Shown piece by piece: positions 1-7,918 of a stretch of 64,000 bases of DNA. The DNA is from Vogesella fluminis (GTDB taxonomy: Bacteria > Pseudomonadota > Gammaproteobacteria > Burkholderiales > Chromobacteriaceae): assembly GCF_014652335.1 (NCBI RefSeq), contig NZ_BMYP01000016.1, forward strand, positions 1 through 64,000, read 5' to 3'. The translations under genes were made by a program, and so were the position numbers. The stretch's first letter is position 1; each line of letters begins with the position of its first letter. The notes under the pieces are model-generated. The model had not been told where the DNA came from. It made no database searches and saw nothing but the letters and a program-made list of their open reading frames with translations.

Positions 1-542
1 TTCGCATCAAGTTTGTCTTTCAGTTTTCCGAATATAAGCTTGCTACGGTCGTTTGCGGGCATGCGGACGACCGTTTTATCCTTCTCTATATGAAACTCAA
101 TCCCAGCTTCTTTGGGGGTTCTCTGAACCAGTCGGGTCTTGCCATAATCAATATCAGAATACTTGACTGTAGCAACAACTTGTTGATTGCCCTTTGCGTG
201 GTGAGTAACTTTCTCGTCTGGTGGTGACTCCGTTGTGTATTCCTTTAGGACTTCCTTGATCTCCTCAACAGTCAGGGCTTCAGGCAGAGTGACTGATGTC
301 AGTTTCTCCTGCCGCCCGGAGTGTTCGCGTTGCTCAAGCAAGGTATTGAGGTCATGATAATCGTGAGGAAGGAGGGAAATTGCACTGATCAGTTCTTCAC
401 GACTGTCTTTGGCAGAAAAGAAGATTCCTCTATCCTTGGCAAGTTCTAGAAGTATTTTTTCGCTAATCTTTTGTTTTGCTGACATCAAAGCATCATAGAT
501 TTCTTTATCAGTCGCACAATATTGGAGTGTATTCTTAATCAT
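1..542 (-). CDS. Second gene of island cassette, N-terminal 180 aa only
   Basis: On the minus strand an ATG at 542 opens a frame that stays open for 180 codons to the left edge. The ATG overlaps the stop of the preceding 325-aa gene as ATGA, so the two are probably translationally coupled. The visible protein begins MIKNTLQYCATDKEIYDALM, is charged and predicted mostly helical, and has a Glu/Lys-rich middle (LTVEEIKEVLKEY). I recognise no domain. Its partner looks like a PD-(D/E)xK nuclease, so a role in the same anti-phage or DNA-processing pair is likely. Resemblance in layout to the two-gene GAPS4-type defence systems is a guess. Confidence 0.65.
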   Translation of the reverse strand, partial: MIKNTLQYCATDKEIYDALMSAKQKISEKILLELAKDRGIFFSAKDSREELISAISLLPHDYHDLNTLLEQREHSGRQEKLTSVTLPEALTVEEIKEVLKEYTTESPPDEKVTHHAKGNQQVVATVKYSDIDYGKTRLVQRTPKEAGIEFHIEKDKTVVRMPANDRSKLIFGKLKDKLDA

Positions 543-1516
543 TGTCGTGATAACTCCAGTTCGCAAAAATCGGTACGGATATGCTCAAGCTTTCCCATGT
601 CTATAGCATCAAGAATCTGTCTAAATTCTTCTCCACCTTCATAGTCGGCAATATACTGGTCTTTTGCCTTTGAAAAATTTGGAGATGAATTAGGATGTGG
701 GTCTAGGATGCGAATAGTCACTTCGTGACCACTTTTGATAACATGGTGATGAACAAGGTATTCAATTAAGTATAAAAACTCATCAACTGTATGCCCCCGC
801 TTGCGCATGAATACCACGAAGCCCTTTCTATTTTCTTTCTTAGGGTTGGTGTACGAAAGAATGATCCAAGGTGCAGTTAGCATTTCCAAGGTGGCAGCTT
901 TGGCATTGTCGGGCTGCACATTCTTCTTTCTAATTAATGGGGGGTAGAAGAACTTGCAAAAGTCTCTCTCTGGAAGCAATCCAGCGCCACCTCTTAGGTG
1001 AATAATCTCATGATGAACATTGTTCAGCCAAAAGATATCTTCAGGGCCAAAAACCACAATCTTTGAACCCTTGGGTATGTCGAGATCTTCACTTTTGACT
1101 TTGTCTAGTATTTTTGAAAATTCATTGTCATATTCTTTGTCGTGATTGTAGACAAAAAGCATTCCCTGGATGTTTGGTGAAACATCTTGATGAATATACG
1201 TATCACTGAAGTTTTGACTAACTTCAGCACAACTCAATGTCTTGGCTAGACTCTCTATGGCTTCACGGATTTTCGTGGCTGTAATTGAACCCTTGGCGTA
1301 GCTTTTTAGGTCGCAATTCACGTAGGTTCTGGATTGAGAATAAGGCTCGTCATACCAAAAAACGACATCTGAAGGATGTGTCTTTACATCGTGCTTATCT
1401 TGATTCTCGCAAGACCAATTTATATTGGTATGCTCCATTCTCCCCCAAAGGAACTCCATAAAAATCCCCTTTGAGAGCTTTTCAGCCATTTTTGCGATGT
1501 TTATTGTCTCTGCCAT
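539..1516 (-). CDS. PD-(D/E)xK-like nuclease, candidate defence gene
   Basis: This 325-aa protein has no signal peptide or membrane segment. Its N-terminal third shows a likely restriction-endonuclease-fold core: Glu21 in the first helix (GIFMEFLWGR), Asp50 in HPSDVVFW, then Asp69-x-Lys71 in VNCDLKSY, the spacing and hydrophobic pattern of a PD-(D/E)xK site. The rest is unfamiliar, with a His-rich stretch (LVHHHVIKSGHE). It is the first gene of a coupled pair, its stop overlapping the next start by ATGA. Low GC and position in an island inside rarA suggest a horizontally acquired defence module. The nuclease call is motif-level inference, and the closest known family cannot be named safely from sequence alone. 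Confidence 0.6.
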   Translation of the reverse strand: MAETINIAKMAEKLSKGIFMEFLWGRMEHTNINWSCENQDKHDVKTHPSDVVFWYDEPYSQSRTYVNCDLKSYAKGSITATKIREAIESLAKTLSCAEVSQNFSDTYIHQDVSPNIQGMLFVYNHDKEYDNEFSKILDKVKSEDLDIPKGSKIVVFGPEDIFWLNNVHHEIIHLRGGAGLLPERDFCKFFYPPLIRKKNVQPDNAKAATLEMLTAPWIILSYTNPKKENRKGFVVFMRKRGHTVDEFLYLIEYLVHHHVIKSGHEVTIRILDPHPNSSPNFSKAKDQYIADYEGGEEFRQILDAIDMGKLEHIRTDFCELELSRQ

Positions 1517-1538
1517 TATTCCTCCGAAAATGGTTCAC

Positions 1539-2849
1539 TTACCTTTTCTTACTTTTCGCTTCTTCATCCCACTTCCGCAGGAGCGTAAGCTTTTCAGCAA
1601 TCTTGATTTCTAAGCCTCTTGGCACCGGCTGGTACCACCCTGGTTCATCCATCCCATCAGGTAGGTATGTCTCACCGGCAGCGTAGGCGTTGGGTTCATC
1701 ATGAGCATACCGGTATTCATGACCGTAACCGAGTTCCTTCATCAACTTTGTTGGCGCATTGCGGAGATGAACAGGGACTTCTCTACTCTTGTCTTGCTTC
1801 ACGAAGGCCCTTGCTTGGTTGTAGGCGTTGTAGCCAGCATTGCTCTTGGCAGCTACAGCTAGGTAAATCACCGCCTGTCCAAGTGCCAACTCACCTTCAG
1901 GACTTCCTAACCGTTCAAAGGTTGTAGCCGCATCGTTGGCTATCTGCATGGCTCTTGGATCAGCAAGTCCAATGTCTTCCCAGGCCATCCTGACAATTCT
2001 TCTGGATAGATACCTTGGATCAGCCCCACCATCCAACATCCTTGTTAGCCAATACAAAGCAGCATCAGGATTGGAGCCACGAACAGACTTGTGCAGGGCT
2101 GAAATCTGGTCATAGAAGTTGTCTCCACCCTTATCAAAACGCCTTGAATTCAAGGTCAAAGCATTCTGGATGAAGTCAGCATCAATCTTTCGAACACCTG
2201 CCGCGCCAGCAGCTGTTTTGCACTGTTCCAGCAAGTTCAAGAACCTTCTTGCATCACCATCGGCATAGCCAATGATGGTGTCACGTGCCAAGTCATCAAA
2301 TACCAGTCCATCAAGCGCTTTTTCTTGTGCCCGTTTTAGCAGTAGCTTCAACTCATCTTCTGTCAAAGACTTCAACACGTAGACCTGAGCACGAGATAGC
2401 AGGGCAGAGTTCACTTCAAAAGATGGATTCTCAGTTGTGGCCCCTATGAAAGTAACCAAGCCACTTTCTGCGTAGGGAAGAAGAGCATCTTGTTGGGACT
2501 TATTGAACCTGTGAATTTCATCCACAAACAGAATGGTGTGCTTGCCTTGAGCAAGGTTCTGTTCTGCTTGTTCCATCGCACCCCTGATGTCTTTGACACC
2601 AGAGAACACCGCAGACAGTGCTATGAATGCACAGTCAAAGGCTGTAGCAGTCAGCCTTGCAAGAGTGGTCTTCCCAACACCAGGTGGGCCCCAAAAAATC
2701 ATGGAGTGAGGTTTCCCAGACAGGAAAGCCAATCTCAAAGGCTTGCCTTCACCCAGTAGATGGGACTGTCCGATCACCTCATCCAAAGTCTTGGGACGGA
2801 GTGCTTCTGCCAGTGGTGCAACAGGCTCTTGTGCGAACAGATCAGCCAT
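1539..2849 (-). CDS. Replacement RarA (MgsA) AAA+ ATPase, island-borne
   Basis: A full-length 436-aa RarA/MgsA, the AAA+ clamp-loader-like ATPase that acts at stalled replication forks. Walker [10 protein letters not shown] lies at residues 54-62, Walker [11 protein letters not shown] at 106-115, sensor 1 [13 protein letters not shown] about 136-148, and the MgsA C-terminal domain follows. Codon use and GC match the island, not the host. Its ATG at 2849 overlaps the stop of the truncated host rarA by 8 bases and has a strong Shine-Dalgarno (GGGGGTG, 4 bases upstream), so it can use the host promoter and upstream translation. It is alignable with the host N-terminus but clearly diverged (for example [10 protein letters not shown] against [10 protein letters not shown]), so it is a homologue brought in by the element, not a local duplication. 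Confidence 0.9.
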   Translation of the reverse strand: MADLFAQEPVAPLAEALRPKTLDEVIGQSHLLGEGKPLRLAFLSGKPHSMIFWGPPGVGKTTLARLTATAFDCAFIALSAVFSGVKDIRGAMEQAEQNLAQGKHTILFVDEIHRFNKSQQDALLPYAESGLVTFIGATTENPSFEVNSALLSRAQVYVLKSLTEDELKLLLKRAQEKALDGLVFDDLARDTIIGYADGDARRFLNLLEQCKTAAGAAGVRKIDADFIQNALTLNSRRFDKGGDNFYDQISALHKSVRGSNPDAALYWLTRMLDGGADPRYLSRRIVRMAWEDIGLADPRAMQIANDAATTFERLGSPEGELALGQAVIYLAVAAKSNAGYNAYNQARAFVKQDKSREVPVHLRNAPTKLMKELGYGHEYRYAHDEPNAYAAGETYLPDGMDEPGWYQPVPRGLEIKIAEKLTLLRKWDEEAKSKKR

Positions 2850-3288
2850 GTTTCACCCCCATTGAACAACGGGGAAGCACAAATAATTGCACAATCAACT
2901 TTTTAAGTTGTTGATTTATATAGTGGTTGACAGCTTTGTTGAAGCGGTGCACCTCGTCGACGAACAGGATGGTGCGCTGTCCGCTGCGTTGCAGCGTGGC
3001 ATGGGCGCGTTCCACCGCCTCGCGGATGTCCTTGACGCCGGACAGCACCGCCGACAGCGGGATGAAATCGGCGTCGAAGGCGCCGGCGAGGATGCGCGCC
3101 AGCGTGGTCTTGCCGACGCCGGGCGGCCCCCACAGGATCATCGAGTGCGGCACTTGCGCCTCGATCGCCATGCGTAGCGGCTTGCCGCTGCCGATCAGGT
3201 GTTGCTGGCCGATGACGTCGTTGAGCGAGCTTGGCCGCAGCGCTTCGGCCAGCGGCTTGTGAGGTTCTTTGGCAAACAGGTCGTTCAT
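2842..3288 (-). pseudogene. rarA: Host rarA, truncated at codon 119 by island
   Basis: The native high-GC rarA starts at 3288 and reads [17 protein letters not shown] through Walker A (GPPGVGKTT, 54-62) and Walker B ([10 protein letters not shown], 108-116, then NKA). Homology stops at residue 119. The frame then enters island DNA and adds 29 unrelated residues ([11 protein letters not shown] onward) before a stop at 2842 that overlaps the next rarA start. The remaining ATPase core and the C-terminal domain are missing, so this copy cannot be functional alone. The missing 3' part should lie beyond the far end of the island, outside the window. Confidence 0.9.
2896..2942. other. Island terminus with inverted and direct repeats
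   Basis: At the island edge there is a 6-bp inverted repeat CAACTT-TTT-AAGTTG (2896-2910). The heptamer TTGTTGA occurs twice, at 2908-2914 in island DNA and at 2936-2942 in host rarA sequence, flanking the junction. Such short repeats are what a site-specific recombinase binding site or crossover region could look like. This is suggestive only, since the other end of the element is not available for comparison. Confidence 0.35.
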
Positions 3289-3418
3289 GCGCTGATTTTA
3301 CGTGCAAACCGGTATTTGTGCCGCGCCGATCGCGTGGCCATGCACGCTGCTGGCATGGCGGCGGGCAAGCAATGCTAGAATCCGGCGACCGTCCCCCCAC
3401 CCTGCGAGTTTTCCGGCC

Positions 3419-4102
3419 ATGACCCCGATGCTGTCCCTGTTTGTGAGCAAGTACCTGTTCGTGCTGGCGGCGCTGCTGCCCATCATCAATCCACCCGGAC
3501 TGGTGCCGTTTTTCATCTCGCTGACCTCGCACAACAGCAATGCGCAGCGCGCGTTCCTGGCGCGGCGGATCGCGATCTACTGCTTCCTGCTGCTGCTGGG
3601 CAGCATGTATATCGGTGGCGTGGTGCTGGAATTCTTCGGCGTGTCGCTGCCGGTGGTGCAGGTATCCGGCGGCCTGCTGATCACCATCGCCGCCTGGCGC
3701 ATGCTCAACGACGCGCCGGCGGAGGCGTCGCCGCAGCTGGCGCAGGGCGAGCACCGCGAGGCGTTGAAGCAGCGCGCGTTCTATCCGCTGACCTTTCCGC
3801 TGACGGTGGGGCCGGGTTCGATTTCGGTGGCGATCACCATCGGCGCTTCGCTGACCGGCACCGGTTCCGCGCTGGCGCGCTACACCATCGCGCCGGTGGC
3901 GAGCCTGGCGGCGGTGGCCACCATTTGCCTGGCGATCTGGGTGTGCCTGCGCAATGCCGACAAGCTGTTCCGCTATCTGGGGCAGACTGGTTCGGTGGTG
4001 TTCCTGCGCCTGACCGCCTTCATTCTGCTGTGCCTGGGGGTGCAGATTATCTGGATGGGGCTCAGCGGCCTGCTGGAGCCGCTGCTGGCGGTGCGGCGCT
4101 AA
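3419..4102 (+). CDS. marC: MarC family integral membrane protein
   Basis: A 227-aa polytopic protein of the MarC/UPF0056 family, inner membrane, transport function unproven despite the old multiple-antibiotic-resistance name. It has about six hydrophobic segments and the family signatures INPPGLVPFFISLT near the N-terminus and PLTFPLTVGPGSISVAITIGA in the middle. The ATG at 3419 (MTPMLSLF) fits family length; the frame is open further upstream but that part overlaps the rarA promoter side. It is divergent from rarA. A hairpin with five Ts follows at 4128. Confidence 0.85.
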   Translation: MTPMLSLFVSKYLFVLAALLPIINPPGLVPFFISLTSHNSNAQRAFLARRIAIYCFLLLLGSMYIGGVVLEFFGVSLPVVQVSGGLLITIAAWRMLNDAPAEASPQLAQGEHREALKQRAFYPLTFPLTVGPGSISVAITIGASLTGTGSALARYTIAPVASLAAVATICLAIWVCLRNADKLFRYLGQTGSVVFLRLTAFILLCLGVQIIWMGLSGLLEPLLAVRR

Positions 4103-4115
4103 AGCTTGGCCGCAA
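4102..4115 (+). repeat. Dispersed repeat, near-match
   Basis: AAGCTTGGCCGCAA, one mismatch to AAGGTTGGCCGCAA, directly at the marC stop. Confidence 0.5.
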
Positions 4116-4127
4116 GCGGATGACAGG

Positions 4128-4148
4128 GCGCGCTACGGCGCGCTTTTT
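4128..4148 (+). terminator. marC terminator
   Basis: GCGCGC-TACG-GCGCGC stem (4128-4143) followed by TTTTT. It overlaps the 3' end of the convergent SemiSWEET gene. Confidence 0.7.
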
Positions 4149-4414
4149 GCTGTGCGCGTGCGCACGACCTCGCGCAGTTTCATGACCAGGATCACCGAGG
4201 ACAGCAGCAGCGTCAGCGCGTTGGCCAGCACCACCGGCAGCGCCGCGATGGAGAGGCCGTACAGCAGCCAGGTGCCGGTGCCGCACACGAACATCAGATA
4301 CATCGATAATGAAATGCTGCGCGTGTCGCGGGTGCGCAGGGTGTGCAGTACCTGCGGCAAAAAGCTGCCGGTGGTGAGCAGGGCGGCGAGGTAGCCCAGT
4401 TGCGTGGTATCCAT
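4133..4414 (-). CDS. SemiSWEET-type small sugar transporter
   Basis: A 93-aa protein with three hydrophobic helices and the layout of a bacterial SemiSWEET/MtN3 half-transporter, which works as a dimer in the inner membrane. The PQ-loop is visible as TTGSFLPQVLHTLRTRDTRSIS (residues about 14-35; P20-Q21), and the second and third helices follow in SMYLMFVCGTGTWLLYG and LANALTLLLSSVILVMK. Length matches the family (about 85-95 aa). The substrate is unknown. It converges on marC, and its 3' end lies inside the marC terminator hairpin. Confidence 0.8.
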   Translation of the reverse strand: MDTTQLGYLAALLTTGSFLPQVLHTLRTRDTRSISLSMYLMFVCGTGTWLLYGLSIAALPVVLANALTLLLSSVILVMKLREVVRTRTAKSAP

Positions 4415-4578
4415 GGCGTGCTACCGGAGAGGTCAGGCGGTGAGTGGAAAGTTTGCCGCCCATTCTGCGGCAGAGACTGCTGTAAGCGAAGCACTACATC
4501 GTCACGGCAGTAACGGAACAGGCTGTTCTGTTGCGGCTCCGGCAGCGGGGGTACAATGGCCGGCTTGCCACGTCCGGA

Positions 4579-5346
4579 ATGCTATTGATGTTGACTTTGT
4601 CGTTTCTGTGCGCGTTTGCGTTTCTTGCCGGTCTGATCGACGCCGCCGTCGGCGGTGGCGGCCTGATCCAGATCCCGGCGCTGTTCAATGCGCTGCCGAA
4701 TGCCTCGGTGCCGGCGCTGTTCGGCACCAACAAGATGGCCTCGGCGATGGGCACGTTGTCGGCGGCCCGTTCCTACCTGCGTCAGGTCACCATCCCGTGG
4801 CGGCTGGTGCTGCCGGCGGCGGCGGCGGCGTTCGTGATGTCGTTCGCCGGCGCGGCGGCGGTGAGCCTGATCCCGGCGGCGGTGATGCGGCCGCTGGTGC
4901 TGGTGCTGCTGATCGTGATGGCGGTGTACACCTTCCGCAAGAAGACCCTGGGCGCGGTGCACGCGCCGGTGGCGATCGGCCGCCGCGAGCTGGTGGTCGG
5001 CCTGCTGATCGGCGGCGCCATCGGCTTTTACGACGGCCTGTTCGGGCCGGGCACCGGCAGCTTCCTGATGTTCCTGTTCGTGCGCTTTTTCGCCTTCGAC
5101 TTCCTGCACGCCTCGGCCTCGGCCAAGGTGGTCAACCTGTCGACCAATATCGCGGCGCTGAGCTTCTTCATCCCGACCGGTAACGTGCTGTTCGGCTACG
5201 CGCTGCCGATGGCGGTGTGCAATGTCGCCGGCGCCATGGTCGGCTCGCACATCGCGATGCGCAAGGGCGCCGGCTTCGTGCGCATCCTGTTCCTGCTGCT
5301 GGTCAGCGTGCTGATCCTGAAACTGGCCTACGACATGCTGAAGTAA
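4579..5346 (+). CDS. TauE/SafE family anion exporter
   Basis: A 255-aa inner-membrane protein of the TauE/SafE (DUF81) family, typically exporters of sulfite, sulfoacetate or similar anions. The two internally repeated glycine-rich signatures are present: LIDAAVGGGGLIQIPAL near the N-terminus and GFYDGLFGPGTGSFLMF in the second half, with about eight hydrophobic segments. I chose the ATG at 4579 (MLLMLTLSF); 4588 is an alternative. The longer frame from 4531 adds an unlikely basic leader. No sulfonate genes are nearby, so the substrate is open. Confidence 0.85.
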   Translation: MLLMLTLSFLCAFAFLAGLIDAAVGGGGLIQIPALFNALPNASVPALFGTNKMASAMGTLSAARSYLRQVTIPWRLVLPAAAAAFVMSFAGAAAVSLIPAAVMRPLVLVLLIVMAVYTFRKKTLGAVHAPVAIGRRELVVGLLIGGAIGFYDGLFGPGTGSFLMFLFVRFFAFDFLHASASAKVVNLSTNIAALSFFIPTGNVLFGYALPMAVCNVAGAMVGSHIAMRKGAGFVRILFLLLVSVLILKLAYDMLK

Positions 5347-5350
5347 GTGG

Positions 5351-5683
5351 CTAGCGCGTTGCGGCCAACCTTTGCAGGCAGGCCGGGCACAGGCAGTCGC
5401 CGCCGCCATCGGCGCTGGCGAGCGGCGGCAGGGTCATGCACCAGCAGCCGCCGTTGTCGCCGCCGCAGTGGAAAGGTTGGCCGCAACGGCCACAGTGCAG
5501 CTCGCGCAGCGGCAAGGGCTGGCGCAGGCTGGCGATGCGCTGCAACGCCGCCTGTTTCTGCGCCTTGCTGGCCGAGCCCCAGCCGCTGATCTCCGCCAGC
5601 GTGCGCAGGCAGCCGGTGCAGTAGCGGCCGCTGGCATCGAGCTGGCACTGCTTGACGCAGGGCGAGGCGATGTCGTCAGGCAT
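5351..5683 (-). CDS. DUF1289 protein fused to cysteine-rich CWC domain
   Basis: A 110-aa protein. Residues 5-50 are a DUF1289 domain (SPCVKQCQLD, YCTGCLRTLAEISGW). Residues 64-102 are a second cysteine cluster, CGRCGQPFHC, CWC at 80-82, CLCPAC at 98-102, of the cysteine-rich CWC type, so it probably binds zinc twice. The start at 5683 (MPDDIASPC) is set by the family start and overlaps the end of the upstream hutD-like gene by 8 bases. Two copies of the dispersed repeat lie in the coding sequence: one encodes CGQP of the CWC motif, the other the last residues RLAA before the stop. Function unknown. Confidence 0.75.
   Translation of the reverse strand: MPDDIASPCVKQCQLDASGRYCTGCLRTLAEISGWGSASKAQKQAALQRIASLRQPLPLRELHCGRCGQPFHCGGDNGGCWCMTLPPLASADGGGDCLCPACLQRLAATR
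5359..5372 (-). repeat. Dispersed repeat, exact
   Basis: AAGGTTGGCCGCAA on the minus strand, coding for RLAA at the C-terminus of the DUF1289-CWC protein. Confidence 0.85.
5473..5486 (+). repeat. Dispersed repeat, exact
   Basis: AAGGTTGGCCGCAA on the plus strand. Read on minus it encodes the CGQP of the CWC zinc motif. Confidence 0.85.
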
Positions 5684-6275
5684 CGCCGTCGCCCCTCTCG
5701 CCAGCAAACACGACATGCGCCAGCAGCAGCTGGCAGGCGTTGTCGCTGTGCAGTTGCAGCGTGCCGGCATGCTTCAGCCACAGCAGGTCGAACGGTTGCA
5801 GCGTGTCGCTGGCCCCGTCACGGTTCACCGTCACCGCGTCGCCCTGTGCCAAGAGCAGCAGCAGCGGGCCGTCGTGTGCCAGCGTCAGGCTGCCGTCGAG
5901 CGACAGCCGTTCGGCACGGTGCCGGCACTGGCTGCGCCGGGTCATGATGTTGAAATCGCGCACCTTGCCGGCCAGGCGCTGGCTGCTGATCGGCCATTCG
6001 CCGACAAAATGCAGCAGCGGGCTGTCCGCGTGCAGCGTGGCCAGTGGCGCACCGTCGCGCTGCAGTTGCAGGCCGCCGCCTTCCAGCAGCGTCAGGGTGC
6101 GGTCGATGCCGTCAAAGCGCGAGAACGGGCCGTCGCTGTCGATATCGGCGACGCTGACGCGCAGTGCAAAGTCGTCAAGGTTGGCCGCAGCGGGGCGGAT
6201 CAGCAGCTGGCGGGTGATGCCGCCGCCGTTCTTCCACGGGCTGGGCGGGCAGTCGGCAAAGCGTACGATGTGCAT
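5676..6275 (-). CDS. HutD/Ves family protein
   Basis: A 199-aa cupin-like protein of the HutD/Ves family. The family start is clear (MHIVRFADCPPSPWKNGGGITRQL, with the W-K-N-G-G-G-x-T motif at residues 14-21), followed by DFALRVSVADIDSDGPFSRFDGIDRTL. The ATG at 6275 matches this conserved beginning. It overlaps the DUF1289-CWC gene by 8 bases, so the two are probably co-transcribed. HutD proteins are found with histidine-utilisation genes elsewhere, but no hut genes are present here, so a role in histidine catabolism is unsupported. Confidence 0.8.
   Translation of the reverse strand: MHIVRFADCPPSPWKNGGGITRQLLIRPAAANLDDFALRVSVADIDSDGPFSRFDGIDRTLTLLEGGGLQLQRDGAPLATLHADSPLLHFVGEWPISSQRLAGKVRDFNIMTRRSQCRHRAERLSLDGSLTLAHDGPLLLLLAQGDAVTVNRDGASDTLQPFDLLWLKHAGTLQLHSDNACQLLLAHVVFAGERGDGDA
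6177..6190 (+). repeat. Dispersed repeat, core exact
   Basis: AAGGTTGGCCGCAG within the hutD-like gene, giving AANL on the minus strand. Confidence 0.75.
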
Positions 6276-6633
6276 GAGGGGCCGGGCCGGACAGGGAAAG
6301 CGCGATGGTAGCATGCGTCCGCCGGCTGCCGCAGCGGGCAGGGCGCCGGCGTGCAAGGTTGGCCGCAATGGCTACCAGACGGAATTGACACAATGCTGCC
6401 CGGCTGCACCTGCCGGGAGCGCGCGGCCGGCAGTCATGGCCACCGGCATGGCAGGATGTGCCGCCCTGGCGCGTATCGGCGCAAGCCTGCGGCACAAACG
6501 TCAAGCTGCTTGCCGCAGCGCGGCGCGATGCCTCGTGATAGACTTCTGCATCCGGATTTTGTCACCCTGTCTGCCGGCTGGTGGCGACCCGTACACCGCC
6601 GGCAGCAAGCAATTCAACACTTTGGAGCCCCGC
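6276..6633. other. Divergent intergenic region hutD-like / aminotransferase
   Basis: A 358-base gene-free stretch that must hold both divergent promoters. It contains an exact dispersed repeat at 6355-6368 and a TTGACA at 6385-6390 without a convincing -10. I see no RNA gene or further hairpin. Confidence 0.5.
6355..6368 (+). repeat. Dispersed repeat, exact
   Basis: AAGGTTGGCCGCAA in the intergenic region upstream of the aminotransferase. Confidence 0.85.
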
Positions 6634-7842
6634 ATGTCCTCTTCGATCTTCGCCGCCGTGGAAATGGCGCCGCGCGACCCGATTCTTGGCCTGAACGAAG
6701 CCTTCAACGCCGATACCCGTCCGACGAAAGTCAACCTGGGGGTCGGCGTTTATTACGACGACAATGGCAAGATCCCGCTGCTGGCCGCCGTGAAGGCCGC
6801 CGAAAAGGTACGTCTGGAAGCGATGCCGCCGCGTGGCTACCAGCCGATCGAAGGCCCGGCCGCCTACACCTTGGCAGTACAGAACCTGCTGTTCGGCGCC
6901 GACAGCGCGCTGACCGCCGCCGGCCGCGTGGTGACTGCCGAAGCGCTGGGTGGTACCGGCGCCCTGAAGATCGGTGCCGACTTCCTGAAGCGCCTGAATG
7001 CCGACGCCAAGGTCTACATCAGCAACCCGTCGTGGGAAAACCACCGCGCGTTGTTCGAATCCGCCGGCTTCATCGTGGAAAACTATCCGTACTACGACGC
7101 CGCCACCCGTGGCGTGAACTTCGAGGCGATGAAGGCCTTCCTGCTGGGCCTGGACGCCGGTTCCGTGATCGTGCTGCACGCCTGCTGCCACAACCCGACC
7201 GGCGCCGACATGTCCGACGCCCAGTGGGCGGAAGTGGTGGACGCCTGCCGCAGCCGCGGTCTGGTGCCGTTCCTCGACATGGCCTACCAGGGCTTTGCCG
7301 ACGGCATCGAGCCTGATGCGGTGGCGGTGCGCCTGTTCTCCGCCTCCGGCCTGCAGTTCTTCGTGTCCAGCTCCTTCTCCAAGAGCTTCTCGCTGTACGG
7401 CGAACGCGTCGGCGCGCTGTCCATCGTGACCGAAAGCAAGGAAGAATCCGCGCGCGTGCTGTCGCAGCTCAAGCGCGTGATCCGTACCAACTACTCCAAC
7501 CCGCCTATCCACGGCGGTGCGGTGGTGGCGGCGGTGCTGTCCAGCCCGGAACTGCGCCAGCAGTGGGAAGACGAACTGGCCGGCATGCGCGAGCGCATCC
7601 GCGCCATGCGCGTGGCACTGGTGGAAGCGATCCAGGCCCAGGGCGTGGCGCAGGACTTCAGCTTCGTGATCAAGCAGCGCGGCATGTTCTCCTACACCGG
7701 TCTGACCGTGGCCCAGGTCGAGCGCCTGAAGGAAGAGTTCGGCATCTACGCCGTTTCCACCGGCCGTATCTGCCTGGCGGCACTGAACAGCAAGAACATC
7801 GGCTACGTGGCCGAAGCGATTGCCAAGGTGGTCAAGGCCTGA
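6634..7842 (+). CDS. Aromatic/aspartate aminotransferase (class I)
   Basis: A 402-aa fold-type I PLP enzyme of the aspartate/tyrosine aminotransferase (AspC/TyrB) subgroup, interconverting Asp or aromatic amino acids and 2-oxo acids in the cytoplasm. Visible signatures: NLGVGVYYDDNGKIPLL at the N-terminus, SNPSWENHRALF, HNPTGAD, and the PLP-lysine motif SSSFSKSFSLYGERVG. The start at 6634 (MSSSIFAAVEMAPRDPILGLNE) matches family starts and follows GGAG 8-9 bases upstream. AspC and TyrB specificities cannot be separated by eye. A strong terminator follows. Confidence 0.9.
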   Translation: MSSSIFAAVEMAPRDPILGLNEAFNADTRPTKVNLGVGVYYDDNGKIPLLAAVKAAEKVRLEAMPPRGYQPIEGPAAYTLAVQNLLFGADSALTAAGRVVTAEALGGTGALKIGADFLKRLNADAKVYISNPSWENHRALFESAGFIVENYPYYDAATRGVNFEAMKAFLLGLDAGSVIVLHACCHNPTGADMSDAQWAEVVDACRSRGLVPFLDMAYQGFADGIEPDAVAVRLFSASGLQFFVSSSFSKSFSLYGERVGALSIVTESKEESARVLSQLKRVIRTNYSNPPIHGGAVVAAVLSSPELRQQWEDELAGMRERIRAMRVALVEAIQAQGVAQDFSFVIKQRGMFSYTGLTVAQVERLKEEFGIYAVSTGRICLAALNSKNIGYVAEAIAKVVKA

Positions 7843-7865
7843 TTGATCCGGCCGGCTTTGCCACG

Positions 7866-7896
7866 AAAAATCCCGCTGTCTGACAGCGGGATTTTT
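7866..7896 (+). terminator. Bidirectional terminator
   Basis: AAAAATCCCGCTGT-CTG-ACAGCGGGATTTTT, a 14-bp perfect stem with A and T tracts built in. It lies between the aminotransferase and the convergent binding-protein gene, so it can serve both. Confidence 0.9.
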
Positions 7897-7918
7897 CATG
7901 GTCGTTGCACGGCCGGGC

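Larger units (their letters stand above)
1..2931. mobile_element. Edge of a genomic island inserted in rarA
   Basis: The GC content drops to roughly 45% here, against about 65% to the right, and the change falls inside the host rarA reading frame, just after its codons for HRFNKA (junction near 2931/2932). The island edge carries a complete second rarA and a two-gene cassette that runs off the left end. No copy of the dispersed GGTTGGCCGCA word, common elsewhere, occurs in it, which fits recent arrival. No integrase or transposase is visible in this part. The left boundary is outside the window, so size and class of element are unknown. Confidence 0.8.

Noticed and set aside
2842-3288. rarA truncation as a sequencing frameshift
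   Set aside because: The break coincides with a sharp GC change and unrelated sequence, and a full second rarA follows, so an insertion explains it better.
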